From Brevibacterium sp. UCMA 11754 (GTDB lineage: Bacteria > Actinomycetota > Actinomycetes > Actinomycetales > Brevibacteriaceae): 64,000 bases of DNA. Location: the NCBI RefSeq assembly GCF_021532275.1, contig NZ_JACBOT010000009.1:62001-126000 (forward strand), written 5' to 3'. A model generated the notes under the pieces. The model was not told where the DNA came from. It did no database searches and saw only the letters and a program-made list of their open reading frames with translations. Position numbers and translations under genes: made by a program. Shown piece by piece: positions 35,722-45,371 of this stretch (position 1 is the stretch's first letter; every line of letters begins with the position of its first letter).

Positions 35722-37116
35722 TCAGGAACGCGTTCCACTCGAGGGCTGTTCGAGTTCAGCCTCATCGGAATCGCCGGCACTGTCCTCTGCGTCCTCATCG
35801 ACCGGCACATAGCCGTCTACACGAGCAGCATCGTAGCGGTCGACATCGAGGATACCGTGGCGTTTGGCCACAATGGCAGGGACTAGAGCCTGTCCCGAGA
35901 CATTGAGCGCTGTGCGTCCCATGTCGACGATCGGCTCGATCGCCAGGAGCAGACCCACACCTTCAAGGGGCAGTCCGAGAGTGGACAGCGTGAGCGTCAG
36001 CATCACGGTGGCACCGGTCGTTCCGGCCGTTGCCGCCGAGCCGATGACGGAGACGAACACGATCAGGAAGTACTGCACGATCGTGAGATCGATTCCAAAG
36101 AACTGGGCCACAAAGACAGCGGCGATCGCCGGATAGATCGCGGCACAGCCATCCATCTTCGTTGTCGCCCCGAATGGGACTGCGAAGGCGGCGTAACTCT
36201 GCGGAACGCCGAAGTTGTCGGTCGAGACCTTCTGGGTCACCGGCATGGTGCCGATCGATGACCGGGATACGAAGCCCATCTGGGCGGCCGGCCACACACC
36301 GGAGAAATACTGACGAGCTGAGAGACCGTTGAGCTTGGCCAGTGTCGGATAGACGACGAAGAAGACGATCGCCAGTCCCACGTACACAGCAACGACAAAC
36401 CACAGCAGGGAACCCATGGTCGACCACCCGTAGGAGTTGACCGCGTTGCCGATGAGGCCGAGGGTGCCGATAGGTGCAATGCGCACGATCCACCAGACCA
36501 CCTTCTGCACGACGGCCAAGGCCGCTTCGACGAACTGGAGGAAGGGTTCGGCGGCCTTGCCGACCTTGACCGCGGCGATGCCGATGGCACCGGAGACGAT
36601 GATGAGCTGAAGGATGTTGAAGTCGACCTCGGAGACCAGGCCGCCGGCCTCATCGGGTGAGGTCGCGACCTCGAGGCCGAGGAAGTTCACGGGCACAAGA
36701 CCGGTCAGGAAGCCGATCCAGCTGCCTTGCGAATCAGGGGCGGAACCGCTCAACGATGCGGCGTCCGCGTGCGTACCCGGCTGAATCACAAGACCGAGGA
36801 TAAGTCCGATGAGAACGGCGATGAGCGCGGTGAAGGCGAACCACAGAAGCGTGGAGACTGCGAGCCTGGCTGCATTCGTGACCTTGCGCAGGTTGCCGAT
36901 GCTGGCGATGATCGCGGTGATGACGAGGGGCACAACGGCCGCCTTGAGGAGTGTCACATAGGACGATCCGATGGTGTCCAGGGTCTGACCGAGCCAGTTG
37001 TCCTGCCCCTCACTGACCGGACCCCAGGATCGGGCGATCAGCCCGAGGATCACGCCCGCAATCAGGGCTATGGTGACCTGCACCCCGAATGATCGGCTCC
37101 ACTTGGGCAATCTCAT
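35722..37116 (-). CDS. dicarboxylate/amino-acid:cation symporter (SDF family)
   Basis: A 464-residue member of the GltP/TcyP transporter family, which imports glutamate, aspartate, C4-dicarboxylates or cystine with H+ or Na+. About eight membrane spans and the two re-entrant hairpins are visible: the serine motif SRSSIGTMPVTQ in HP1, GATTKMDGCAAIYPA in TM7 (many members have NMDGT), ATAGTTGATVM in HP2 and IVDMGRTALNVSGQ in TM8. The KMDGC variant may change ion or substrate choice. A charged tail of about 50 residues closes it. Two 16-base direct repeats lie just upstream. Confidence 0.9.
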   Translation of the reverse strand: MRLPKWSRSFGVQVTIALIAGVILGLIARSWGPVSEGQDNWLGQTLDTIGSSYVTLLKAAVVPLVITAIIASIGNLRKVTNAARLAVSTLLWFAFTALIAVLIGLILGLVIQPGTHADAASLSGSAPDSQGSWIGFLTGLVPVNFLGLEVATSPDEAGGLVSEVDFNILQLIIVSGAIGIAAVKVGKAAEPFLQFVEAALAVVQKVVWWIVRIAPIGTLGLIGNAVNSYGWSTMGSLLWFVVAVYVGLAIVFFVVYPTLAKLNGLSARQYFSGVWPAAQMGFVSRSSIGTMPVTQKVSTDNFGVPQSYAAFAVPFGATTKMDGCAAIYPAIAAVFVAQFFGIDLTIVQYFLIVFVSVIGSAATAGTTGATVMLTLTLSTLGLPLEGVGLLLAIEPIVDMGRTALNVSGQALVPAIVAKRHGILDVDRYDAARVDGYVPVDEDAEDSAGDSDEAELEQPSSGTRS

Positions 37117-37143
37117 GCCATTCCTCTTCTTCGTCTGTCGGTT

Positions 37144-37175
37144 TCCGAATGATGCTCAACCCGAACGCTGCTCAA
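37144..37175. promoter_or_regulatory. two tandem 16-base repeats upstream of the symporter
   Basis: On the minus strand the units are TTGAGCAGCGTTCGGG and TTGAGCATCATTCGGA, 13 of 16 bases alike, directly abutting. They end 28 bases before the ATG, so a protein bound here would cover or touch the start region of transcription. Further TTGAGCA/GTTGAAC-like words occur just upstream (about 37176-37230). Confidence 0.55.
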
Positions 37176-37320
37176 TTCGAGCGAATCTCAGTTCAGGCAA
37201 TGTTCAACTCACAGCACAACTGTTGAGCAATCTCAGAAATTCCGCAAGACCAAGTGAAGTGGCTCTCACTCGCGCCAACCGCTCAGGTGGCTGCTCGCAC
37301 ATATGACAACGGGACATGAC

Positions 37321-37355
37321 AACGGCGGCCGCCCCGGAAAGGGGCAGCCGCCGTT
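37321..37355 (-). terminator. pyk terminator
   Basis: AACGGCGGC (37321-37329) pairs with GCCGCCGTT (37347-37355). After one mismatch, GCCCC (37331-37335) pairs with GGGGC (37341-37345) around loop GGAAA. It lies 11 bases beyond the pyk stop. Confidence 0.85.
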
Positions 37356-37365
37356 TCAGAGAGCC

Positions 37366-38913
37366 TCAGTGCCTCGGCGTGCCGTTCTCCTTGACGATCG
37401 GCACCTCATGAGTGACCGGCGTTTCGGAGACGATGCCGTACCCGGCCAAAGGATCTTCCTCATCATCCGAGGAGTCTTCGTAGGCCGCAGCAACGCCCTT
37501 GGCAGCATCGCCCATCGTGTGGATGCGCAGGGCATTGGTCGACCCTGGGATTCCGGGAGGTGACCCGGCCACGAGGATGGACTGATCACCTTCGTGGGCG
37601 GTTCCGTCCGCGAGCAGCACGGCATCGACCTGTCTGGCCATCTGGTCCGTGTGCCGCACGGTCTTCACCAGGTAGGGGCGCACGCCCCAGGTCAGTGCTA
37701 ACTGGTGGCGAACCTGAGCATCGGGGGTGAAGCCGAGGATCGGCCAGGCGGGACGCAGACGCGACATCCGGCGCACGGAGTCACCCGTTTGGGAGAAGGT
37801 GCACAGCAGATCGATGTCGAGCTGTTCAGCAATCTGGACCGCAGCGGCTGTCACGGCCCCACCCTTGGTGTGAGGAACTGTACCCAACTGCGGGATCCGT
37901 TCCATGCCGTGTTCCTCGGTGGACTCGATGATGCGGCTCATGGTCCGGATCGCTTCGACCCAGTAGTCGCCCACTGAAGTCTCACCGGAGAGCATCAGAG
38001 CATCGGCTCCATCGAGGACGGCGTTGGCGCAGTCGCTCGCCTCGGCGCGAGTGGGCCTGGCCGCATCGATCATGGTCTCGAGCATCTGTGTGGCCACGAT
38101 CACGGGCTTAGCCTGCTGACGGGCGATCTCGACCGCACGCTTCTGCACGATCGGAACCTGCTCCAAGGGCAGCTCCACGCCGAGGTCGCCGCGAGCGACC
38201 ATGATTCCGTCGAACGCATCGATGACCGCATCGAGCTGATCGACGGCCTGCGGCTTCTCCAGCTTGGCGATGACGGGTGCGGTGATGCCGACCTCGTCCA
38301 TGACTGCCCTGACATCATCCATGTCCTCGGGGCTGCGGACGAAGGACAGTGCCACCCAGTCGAAGCCGAGCCTGAGGCCCCACTTGAGGTCCTCGATGTC
38401 CTTCTCCGACAGCGCCGGCACGGAGACCGGAACACCGGGAAGGTTGATGCCCTTGTGGTTCGAGATCGTTCCGCCGATCTCCACCTCGGTGACGACATCG
38501 GTGTCGGTGACCTCGGTGGCACGCAGACGCAGGCGCCCATCATCGATGAGCAGCGGATCGCCGACGGACACATCGCTCGGCAGAGTCGACAGTGTGGTGC
38601 TCACGACCTCGGCGGTGCCGGCGATGTCGCGGCTGGTGATGGTGAAGGCTGCGCCTTCGACCAGCTCTTCCTTGCCGTTGGCGAAATTGCCGACCCTGAT
38701 CTTCGGGCCCTGCAGATCGAGCAGCAACGCGACGGCGCGGCCGGTGTCGAGTGCGGCCTGGCGAACCCAGGCGAATTTCTCTTCGTGTTCTTCCCGCTTG
38801 CCGTGGCTGAGATTGAATCTGGCCACATCGACGCCCTCGTCGACGAGCGCGCGGATCTCTTCATAGGAGTTCTGATTCGGACCTAATGTTGCGACTATCT
38901 TTGCACGCCTCAT
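37366..38913 (-). CDS. pyk: pyruvate kinase
   Basis: Converts phosphoenolpyruvate and ADP to pyruvate and ATP, the last step of glycolysis. The 515-residue protein has MRRAKIVATLGPNQNSYEE, the active-site ARFNLSHG, the beta-barrel B domain at about 70-170, VIAKLEKPQA with the catalytic lysine, GIMVARGDLGVELP and the C-terminal regulatory domain. A tail of about 40 residues rich in Asp/Glu (EDSSDDEEDP) goes beyond the usual C-terminus. The ATG at 38913 is chosen; TAGGGT ends seven bases before it, so it may be leaderless. A gltD terminator lies directly upstream. Confidence 0.96.
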   Translation of the reverse strand: MRRAKIVATLGPNQNSYEEIRALVDEGVDVARFNLSHGKREEHEEKFAWVRQAALDTGRAVALLLDLQGPKIRVGNFANGKEELVEGAAFTITSRDIAGTAEVVSTTLSTLPSDVSVGDPLLIDDGRLRLRATEVTDTDVVTEVEIGGTISNHKGINLPGVPVSVPALSEKDIEDLKWGLRLGFDWVALSFVRSPEDMDDVRAVMDEVGITAPVIAKLEKPQAVDQLDAVIDAFDGIMVARGDLGVELPLEQVPIVQKRAVEIARQQAKPVIVATQMLETMIDAARPTRAEASDCANAVLDGADALMLSGETSVGDYWVEAIRTMSRIIESTEEHGMERIPQLGTVPHTKGGAVTAAAVQIAEQLDIDLLCTFSQTGDSVRRMSRLRPAWPILGFTPDAQVRHQLALTWGVRPYLVKTVRHTDQMARQVDAVLLADGTAHEGDQSILVAGSPPGIPGSTNALRIHTMGDAAKGVAAAYEDSSDDEEDPLAGYGIVSETPVTHEVPIVKENGTPRH

Positions 38914-38920
38914 GCACACC

Positions 38921-38926
38921 ACCCTA
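38921..38926 (-). promoter_or_regulatory. candidate leaderless promoter -10 of pyk
   Basis: TAGGGT ends seven bases before the pyk ATG. The -35 area overlaps the hairpin at 38936-38961. Confidence 0.45.
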
Positions 38927-38935
38927 CCTGTACCA

Positions 38936-38961
38936 TGGCGGGCGATCCGAACCGCCCGCCA
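38936..38961 (-). terminator. gltBD terminator
   Basis: TGGCGGGCG (38936-38944) and CGCCCGCCA (38953-38961) form a 9-base perfect stem with an 8-base loop, 75 bases beyond the gltD stop and just before the pyk promoter. The bases between (38962-39036) are AT-rich and carry no gene. Confidence 0.7.
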
Positions 38962-39036
38962 CGTCTGTTCGTCGGAGGAGAATCACGCACACCAATGTGC
39001 GGACTTCTCATTAATTGACACAGACCATCTTAACAT

Positions 39037-40491
39037 TTAAAACGATCTGTCGTGTGGTCCGACCGGTACAGGCAGCCGAGTCGACCCCGTGAGGAACCGG
39101 TCGACCTCGGCCGCGACCGACCGCCCCTCGGCGATCGCCCAGACGATGAGCGACTGACCCCGCCCAGCGTCACCGGCGATGAACACTCCGGGAGTCGACC
39201 CGAGATAGGTCTCATCGCGGGCGAAGGCCCCACTGTCGCTGACGTCGAGACCGAGAGCTTCGGATTCCGGCCCCGAGAAGCCGAGAGCCAGGAGCACGAG
39301 GTCTGCATCCAAGCGGTGCTCGGTACCAGGAGTCGGCGCACGGCGACCGTCGACGAACTGGGTCTCTGCCACATCGATCCCGATCACCCGGCCCTCCGCG
39401 TCTCCGGCGAACCCTGTCGTCGATGCGAGGTAGCGCCGCGTGCCGCCCTCCTCATGGGAAGACTGGACCTCGAAGATGCGCGGGACCGTGGGCCAGGGAT
39501 CTGCCTCGCTGCGGTCGATGGGCGGCTGAGCTCCGATCGCCAGCGTCGTGACCGAGGCTGCAGACTGCCGCAGGGCCGTGCCAAGACAGTCCGCACCCGT
39601 GTCACCACCGCCGATGATGACCACGTGCTTTCCCGCAGCGTCGATGTGGCTCTTGACTCCACCGGGTCCAGGCTGCTCCCCCGCCTGCACACGATTCGAG
39701 GGCACAAGATAGTCCATCGCGAATTCGACTCCGCGAAGGTCGCGGCCGGAGATGTTCATATCACGGGGCACTGTGGCACCTGTGCACACGATGACGGCGT
39801 CGAAGCTCGACTGCAGGTCCTCAAGACTGATGTCCCTGCCGATCTCGACCGAGGTCTTGAACCGGGTGCCTTCTGCGCGCATCTGATCGAGGCGACGGTC
39901 GATGTGCTGCTTCTCGAGCTTGAAGTCCGGGATCCCGTAGCGCAGCAGTCCGCCGAGGCGGTCGTCGCGTTCGTGGACGACGACGGTGTGCCCGGCCCGG
40001 GTCAGCTGCTGGGCTGCGGCGAGTCCGGCCGGACCGGAACCGATGACGGCAACGGTCTGCCCGGTGATCCGTTCGGGAATCATCGGCTGGATGAGTCCGG
40101 CTGCGAACCCCTGGTCGACGATCGAGACCTCGACCTGCTTGATCGTCACTGCAGGCTGATTGATCCCGAGGACGCACGCATTCTCACATGGTGCCGGGCA
40201 GGCGCGACCGGTGAATTCCGGGAAGTTATTCGTTGCATGCAGAAGTTCGACGGCCCGCGGAAGCTCACCGCGATACATCGCATCGTTGAACTCCGGAATC
40301 AGATTGCCAAGGGGGCAGCCCTGATGGCAGAACGGAACGCCGCAGTCCATGCAGCGCGATGCCTGCCTGCGCAGCTGCTCCGGATCGCCTGCTTCATAGA
40401 CCTCGCGGTAGTCCATGAGTCGGATGGGAACCGGGCGCCGTCGTGGCAGCTCGCGCTGATCGGTGGTGAGGAATCCATGTGGATCAGCCAT
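39037..40491 (-). CDS. gltD: glutamate synthase small subunit
   Basis: The FAD-dependent beta subunit of NADPH-GOGAT passes electrons from NADPH to the large subunit. In 484 residues, N-terminal cysteine clusters for two 4Fe-4S centres are seen (CMDCGVPFCHQGCPLGN near 42-58; CPAPCENACV near 95-104), then the FAD loop AVIGSGPAGLAAAQQL near 145-160 and the NADPH loop VIIGGGDTGADCLG near 295-308, and a C-terminal GVFIAGDAGRGQSL. The ATG at 40491 overlaps the gltB stop by eight bases (ATGGCTGA); the open frame extends upstream within gltB but is not the gene. Confidence 0.97.
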   Translation of the reverse strand: MADPHGFLTTDQRELPRRRPVPIRLMDYREVYEAGDPEQLRRQASRCMDCGVPFCHQGCPLGNLIPEFNDAMYRGELPRAVELLHATNNFPEFTGRACPAPCENACVLGINQPAVTIKQVEVSIVDQGFAAGLIQPMIPERITGQTVAVIGSGPAGLAAAQQLTRAGHTVVVHERDDRLGGLLRYGIPDFKLEKQHIDRRLDQMRAEGTRFKTSVEIGRDISLEDLQSSFDAVIVCTGATVPRDMNISGRDLRGVEFAMDYLVPSNRVQAGEQPGPGGVKSHIDAAGKHVVIIGGGDTGADCLGTALRQSAASVTTLAIGAQPPIDRSEADPWPTVPRIFEVQSSHEEGGTRRYLASTTGFAGDAEGRVIGIDVAETQFVDGRRAPTPGTEHRLDADLVLLALGFSGPESEALGLDVSDSGAFARDETYLGSTPGVFIAGDAGRGQSLIVWAIAEGRSVAAEVDRFLTGSTRLPVPVGPHDRSF

Positions 40492-43400
40492 TGGCGACCT
40501 CCAGAATCTTGTGCCAGGCGTCGTCCGAATCCGCGGACTGACCTGCCGCGGTGAACTCTTCCTGGACATCCTTGACCATCGCATAGGCGACGGGAATGAT
40601 CTTTGTGAAGCGGGAGAGGACGTCCTCTCCTCGGCGCAGTCCGTCAAGCAGCTGGGCAGCCAAGGGCGAACCCGTCCACTGAACATGTTCATCCAACAGG
40701 CGCTGAAGGACTTCCATATCGGTGATTCCCACCCCGGTGAACCGGAATACACCGGCAGCGCGTTCCTTGGGGTTGAGCTTGGCGGGGTTGAAGTCCAGGA
40801 CGTAGGCCGTGCCGCCCGACATGCCGGCGGCGAAGTTGCGTCCGGTGCTGCCGAGGATCACGGCCAGGCCGCCGGTCATGTATTCGAGCCCGTGGTCACC
40901 GATGCCTTCGACCACCGCCTCGGCGCCCGAGTTGCGCACCATGAACCGCTCCCCCACCTGGCCGGAGACGAACAGCTTACCGGCGGTCGCGCCGTAGCCC
41001 AGCACGTTGCCGGCGATGACGTTGTGCTCTGGTCTGGTCGGGTTCTCCTCGTGCGGATGCACGCTGATGGTCCCGCCCGAGAGTCCCTTGCCGACGTAGT
41101 CGTTGGCGTCGCCGTGCAGGTCGATGGTGACTCCGCGAGGCAGGAAGGCACCAAGTGACTGCCCGGCCGTGCCGTGCAGATCGAGCCTGATCGTGTGCTC
41201 GGGCAGGCCCGCATCCGCATGGGCGAGCGTGACATTGTGCCCCAGCAGCGTGCCGACGCTGCGGTCCGTGTTCTCGATCGCCGAGGTGATCGTGACCTTC
41301 GCCCCGGTCCTGATCGACTCCCCGGCCTCGGCCAGCAGACGCAGGTCCAGTTCCCCCGCGAAGTCGCGGTTGACCTCAGTGGTGCGTTTGCGAGGCACTT
41401 CGGTGTTGCCGTGGACGTCCTCGGGCACGGTGAGGATCGAGGCCAGATCGAGGTCGAGGCCAGAGGCCTCGGCACGCTTCTCATCGATGCGCAGCCTCTC
41501 GACAGCACCGATCGCCTCGTCGAGCGAGCGCAAGCCCAGCTGCGCAAGGTAGCCGCGGACCTCCTCGGCGATGAAGGTGAAGAAGTTCACGACGTGATCG
41601 GCCTGGCCGTGGAAGCGTTCGCGCAGCTTCGGGTTCTGGGTCGCGACGCCGACGGGACATGTGTCCTTGTGGCACACACGCATCATGATGCAGCCGGAGA
41701 CCACGAGGGCCGTGGTCGCGAATCCGAACTCCTCACCACCCAGCAGGGCGGCGATGATGACGTCACGGCCGGTCTTGAGCTGGCCGTCGACCTGCACGCT
41801 GACCTTCTCTCGCAGCCCGTTGAGCACCAGGGTCTGCTGGGCCTCGGCCAGGCCGAGTTCCCAGGGGGTGCCGGCATGCTTGAGCGAGTTCAGCGGGCTG
41901 GCCCCGGTGCCTCCGTCGTGACCGGAGACGAGGACGACATCCGCCCCGGCCTTGGCCACCCCTGCGGCCACCGTGCCGACGCCGATCCCGGACACGAGTT
42001 TCACGTGCACGCGGGCCCTGGCATTGGCGCGACCGAGATCGTGGATGAGCTGAGCAAGGTCCTCGATCGAATAGATGTCGTGATGCGGCGGCGGAGAGAT
42101 CAGCCCCACTCCGGGAGTGGCGTGTCTGGTCTTCGCGATCCACGGGTAGACCTTCGCCCCGGGCAGCTGTCCGCCCTCCCCCGGCTTCGCGCCCTGAGCC
42201 ATCTTGATCTGCAGGTCATCGGCCTCGGTGAGGTAATGGCTGGTGACCCCGAAACGTCCGCTGGCGATCTGCTTGACAGCCGATCGGCGTTCGGGGTCGA
42301 CGAGACGTTCGGTGTCCTCTCCACCCTCGCCCGTGTTCGACCTCCCGCCGATGCGGTTCATGGCGATGGCCAGAGTCTCATGTGCCTCTTGGGACAGTGA
42401 GCCGTAGCTCATGGCGCCTGTCGAGAAGCGCTTCATGATCTCGCTGGCCGGCTCCACCTCGGCGATGTCGATCGGCCCCGATTCCGTGGGCACGAGGTCG
42501 AACAATCCGCGCAGAGTCATGAGCTCACGTGACTGCTCATCAACGGCGTGGGTGTACTGCTCGAAGATGTCGAAGCGTCCTGTGGCAGTGGAGTGCTGGA
42601 GCTTGAAGATCGTCTCCGGGTTGAATAGATGGCCCGGACCTTCCCGCCGCCACTGATATTCGCCTCCGACCAGCAGATTCCGGTGCGAGGGCCGTGGATG
42701 GTCATCACGGTAGGCGTCGGCATGCCGAGCGCTCGATTCCGCGGTGATCTCGATGATCCCCTTGCCCCCGAGCTGGTGCGGGGTGGAGGTGAAGTACTCG
42801 TCGATGAAGTCATCCGAGAGCCCGAGGGACTCGAAGGTCTGTGCACCGTGGTAGGACTGGACGGTCGAGATCCCCATCTTCGACATGATCTTCAGCAGAC
42901 CCTTGTTCAGAGCCGTGAGCACATTCGCCACGGCCGCGGATTCGCTGATGCCGCGGATCCTGTCTGAGCGCACGAGCGCCTCGGCGGTCTCCATGACGAG
43001 GTACGGGTTGACTGCGGAGGCACCGAATGCGACCAGAGTGGCGACATGGTGGACCTCACGGACATCGCCGGCCTCGACGATGATGGACACCCGCGTCCGC
43101 GAACGCTGCCGCACCAGGTGGTGGTGAAGGGCCGAAGTCAGCAACAGCGACGGAATCGGAGCAAGATCAGCCGTCGAGTCCCGATCGCTGAGGATGATGA
43201 ACACTGCTCCGGCCTCAACGGCCGCGCTGGCCTCCCGGCAAAGCGCCTCAAGGCGCTTGGCCATGGCATCGGGCCCTGCATTCACCGAATACAGGCCGGC
43301 CAGCGTCACACTGGGTCGTCCATCGTCGACGCCGAGGTGGTGGCCCTGGACGTGTGAGATCGCCGTCAGTTCGTCGTTGTCGATGACCGGCTGATCGAGC

Positions 43401-45184
43401 AGGATATGCGCGGAGTCCGGCTGGGCGAACTGCAGCAGGTTGCCTTCGCGCCCGATGCCCGAGGACATGCTGGTGACGATGTCTTCGCGGATGGAGTCCA
43501 GCGGCGGGTTCGTCACCTGAGCGAAGTTCTGATGGAAGTAGTCGAAGAGCAGCCTCGGCCGTTGGCTCAATGCCGCGATCGCCGTATCGGTGCCCATGGC
43601 TCCCAGGGGCTCTGCCCCGGTCTCGGCCATCGGCGAGATGAGGATACGCAGCTCCTCCTCGGTGTAGCCGAAGGTCCGCTGACGCCTGCGCACCGATGAC
43701 TGCGGGTGGGTGACGTGGATCCGGGTGGGCAGATCCGCGAGTCGACGCGAACAGCTCTTGACCCAGTCCTCATAGGGGTGCTCGGTGGCGAGCTGATTCT
43801 TGATCTCCGTGTCGGAGATGATCCGTTCGGACTCGGTGTCGACGAGGAACATGCGTCCCGGGGTCAGTCGACCGCGAGCGACGATGTCCGCTTCGGGCAG
43901 GTCGACGACGCCGATCTCACTGGCCAGGACCACGGTGTCGGAGGTCATGACGTAGCGCGCAGGACGCAGGCCGTTGCGATCGAGGACCGCCCCTGCCAGC
44001 TTCCCGTCGGTGAATGCCACACAGGCGGGTCCGTCCCACGGCTCCATCAGCAGCGAGTGGTATTCGTAGAACGCCTTGCGGGACTCCCCCATGCCTGGGT
44101 TGTTCTCCCAGGCCTCCGGGATCATCATCAGCATTGCCTGCGGCAGCGACCTGCCCGAGGCGACCATGAGTTCGAGCACCGAATTGAATGACGCCGAGTC
44201 CGAGGCGCCGGGCGGCACGATCGGGCACAGTCTGTCCAGGCTCGTCGAGGTGCCGGGCACCGGGGAGACGAGCAGGTCCGAGGCGAGCTTCGATTCCCTG
44301 GCCTGCATCCAGTTGCGGTTGCCGCGCACCGTGTTGATCTCACCGTTGTGGGCGATCGTGCCGAAGGGCTGCGCCAGCTGCCAGGACGGGAACGTGTTCG
44401 TCGAGAAGCGAGAATGCACGAGTGCGATCCGAGAAGTCAGCCGTTCGTCGAGCAGTTCCGTGTAGAAGGCAGAGAGCTGACCCGTTGAGAGCATGCCCTT
44501 ATAGGTGATGGTGCCCGGGTTGAGAGAAGGGCAGTAGAGACCACCATGGTCGAGGCGCTTCCTCACGATGTAGGACCGGCGGCTCAGATCCTGTGGGTCC
44601 CGGGAGGGATACCGCTCATCGATGGCGAGGAAGAGCTGGCGCATGCGCGGCATCGTGGTGCGTGCGGTCTCGCCCAGCACGCTCGCGTCATGGGGTACGT
44701 CGCGGAAGGCAAGGACCTTCAGTCCCTCTTCGGCGGCGATCCGCTTGACGAGGTCGTCCTGATCCTCGTGCGAATCGTTCATGCCCTCCGTGACCGAAGC
44801 GTCCCTGTCGTCCGTGGGGAAAGCCACGTCGGGGATGAGATCCTGTCGGTAGTCCTGAGCGAAGAAACCGATGCCTGCGGCGTAGCTGCCCGGCTCCGGA
44901 AGTTCGACGCCGTCGGCACCGAGCACCTCGGCGAAATAGTCGTGGGGAATCTGCAGGGTGATCCCGGCACCATCCCCTGTGCCTTCATCGGAGCCGATGC
45001 CGCCTCGGTGTTCGAGTTTGCGCAGTGCGGTCAGAGCCTGTTCGACGACCTCATGGTCTGCCGGGCCACGGTAGCGGACGATGAGCGCCAGCCCACATGC
45101 GTCGTGCTCGAGTGCGGGATCGTAGAGTCCGGCACGAACTGGTTGACGCGGAGCTTTCGGGGTCGTTGAGTGTTCACTGTACAT
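40484..45184 (-). CDS. gltB: glutamate synthase large subunit
   Basis: The alpha subunit of NADPH-GOGAT makes two glutamates from glutamine and 2-oxoglutarate. The 1566-residue precursor has the Ntn amidotransferase nucleophile at Cys30 (LEHDACGLALIV), freed after removal of the propeptide, and HNGEINTVRGNRNWM near 245. The FMN synthase domain includes SGHDGGTGASP, with the 3Fe-4S ligands in CIMMRVCHKDTC near 1160-1175. A C-terminal beta-helix with repeated G-x-x-G-x-x-x-G follows. The ATG at 45184 lies five bases after AAGG; a GTG four codons upstream is also possible. No obvious promoter match was found in the 175-base gap before it. Confidence 0.97.
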   Translation of the reverse strand: MYSEHSTTPKAPRQPVRAGLYDPALEHDACGLALIVRYRGPADHEVVEQALTALRKLEHRGGIGSDEGTGDGAGITLQIPHDYFAEVLGADGVELPEPGSYAAGIGFFAQDYRQDLIPDVAFPTDDRDASVTEGMNDSHEDQDDLVKRIAAEEGLKVLAFRDVPHDASVLGETARTTMPRMRQLFLAIDERYPSRDPQDLSRRSYIVRKRLDHGGLYCPSLNPGTITYKGMLSTGQLSAFYTELLDERLTSRIALVHSRFSTNTFPSWQLAQPFGTIAHNGEINTVRGNRNWMQARESKLASDLLVSPVPGTSTSLDRLCPIVPPGASDSASFNSVLELMVASGRSLPQAMLMMIPEAWENNPGMGESRKAFYEYHSLLMEPWDGPACVAFTDGKLAGAVLDRNGLRPARYVMTSDTVVLASEIGVVDLPEADIVARGRLTPGRMFLVDTESERIISDTEIKNQLATEHPYEDWVKSCSRRLADLPTRIHVTHPQSSVRRRQRTFGYTEEELRILISPMAETGAEPLGAMGTDTAIAALSQRPRLLFDYFHQNFAQVTNPPLDSIREDIVTSMSSGIGREGNLLQFAQPDSAHILLDQPVIDNDELTAISHVQGHHLGVDDGRPSVTLAGLYSVNAGPDAMAKRLEALCREASAAVEAGAVFIILSDRDSTADLAPIPSLLLTSALHHHLVRQRSRTRVSIIVEAGDVREVHHVATLVAFGASAVNPYLVMETAEALVRSDRIRGISESAAVANVLTALNKGLLKIMSKMGISTVQSYHGAQTFESLGLSDDFIDEYFTSTPHQLGGKGIIEITAESSARHADAYRDDHPRPSHRNLLVGGEYQWRREGPGHLFNPETIFKLQHSTATGRFDIFEQYTHAVDEQSRELMTLRGLFDLVPTESGPIDIAEVEPASEIMKRFSTGAMSYGSLSQEAHETLAIAMNRIGGRSNTGEGGEDTERLVDPERRSAVKQIASGRFGVTSHYLTEADDLQIKMAQGAKPGEGGQLPGAKVYPWIAKTRHATPGVGLISPPPHHDIYSIEDLAQLIHDLGRANARARVHVKLVSGIGVGTVAAGVAKAGADVVLVSGHDGGTGASPLNSLKHAGTPWELGLAEAQQTLVLNGLREKVSVQVDGQLKTGRDVIIAALLGGEEFGFATTALVVSGCIMMRVCHKDTCPVGVATQNPKLRERFHGQADHVVNFFTFIAEEVRGYLAQLGLRSLDEAIGAVERLRIDEKRAEASGLDLDLASILTVPEDVHGNTEVPRKRTTEVNRDFAGELDLRLLAEAGESIRTGAKVTITSAIENTDRSVGTLLGHNVTLAHADAGLPEHTIRLDLHGTAGQSLGAFLPRGVTIDLHGDANDYVGKGLSGGTISVHPHEENPTRPEHNVIAGNVLGYGATAGKLFVSGQVGERFMVRNSGAEAVVEGIGDHGLEYMTGGLAVILGSTGRNFAAGMSGGTAYVLDFNPAKLNPKERAAGVFRFTGVGITDMEVLQRLLDEHVQWTGSPLAAQLLDGLRRGEDVLSRFTKIIPVAYAMVKDVQEEFTAAGQSADSDDAWHKILEVANG

Positions 45185-45371
45185 CGCTGCCTTCACGGGG
45201 TGTAGGAGTTTACGTTAAAGACGGCGCTGTCCCTAGCTGTTTTCGCGGTGCCTTTCGAAGATCGTCCTCAGACACAGTTGTGACGTGGTTCTCACAGTCG
45301 GTTTTCCAACCTACACCACGCACCGGCTCTGAACGGCACAGAAAAAGGACCGTAAAACGAACCTAAAAGTC

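Noticed and set aside
32117..37300. A tRNA-Leu attachment site for an integrated element
   Set aside because: I looked for a second copy of the tRNA 3' end downstream and found none, and there is no integrase gene.
39052..40554. A 500-codon open frame antisense to gltD
   Set aside because: Same reason: a shadow of a certain gene with low-complexity, Arg/Asp-rich translation.
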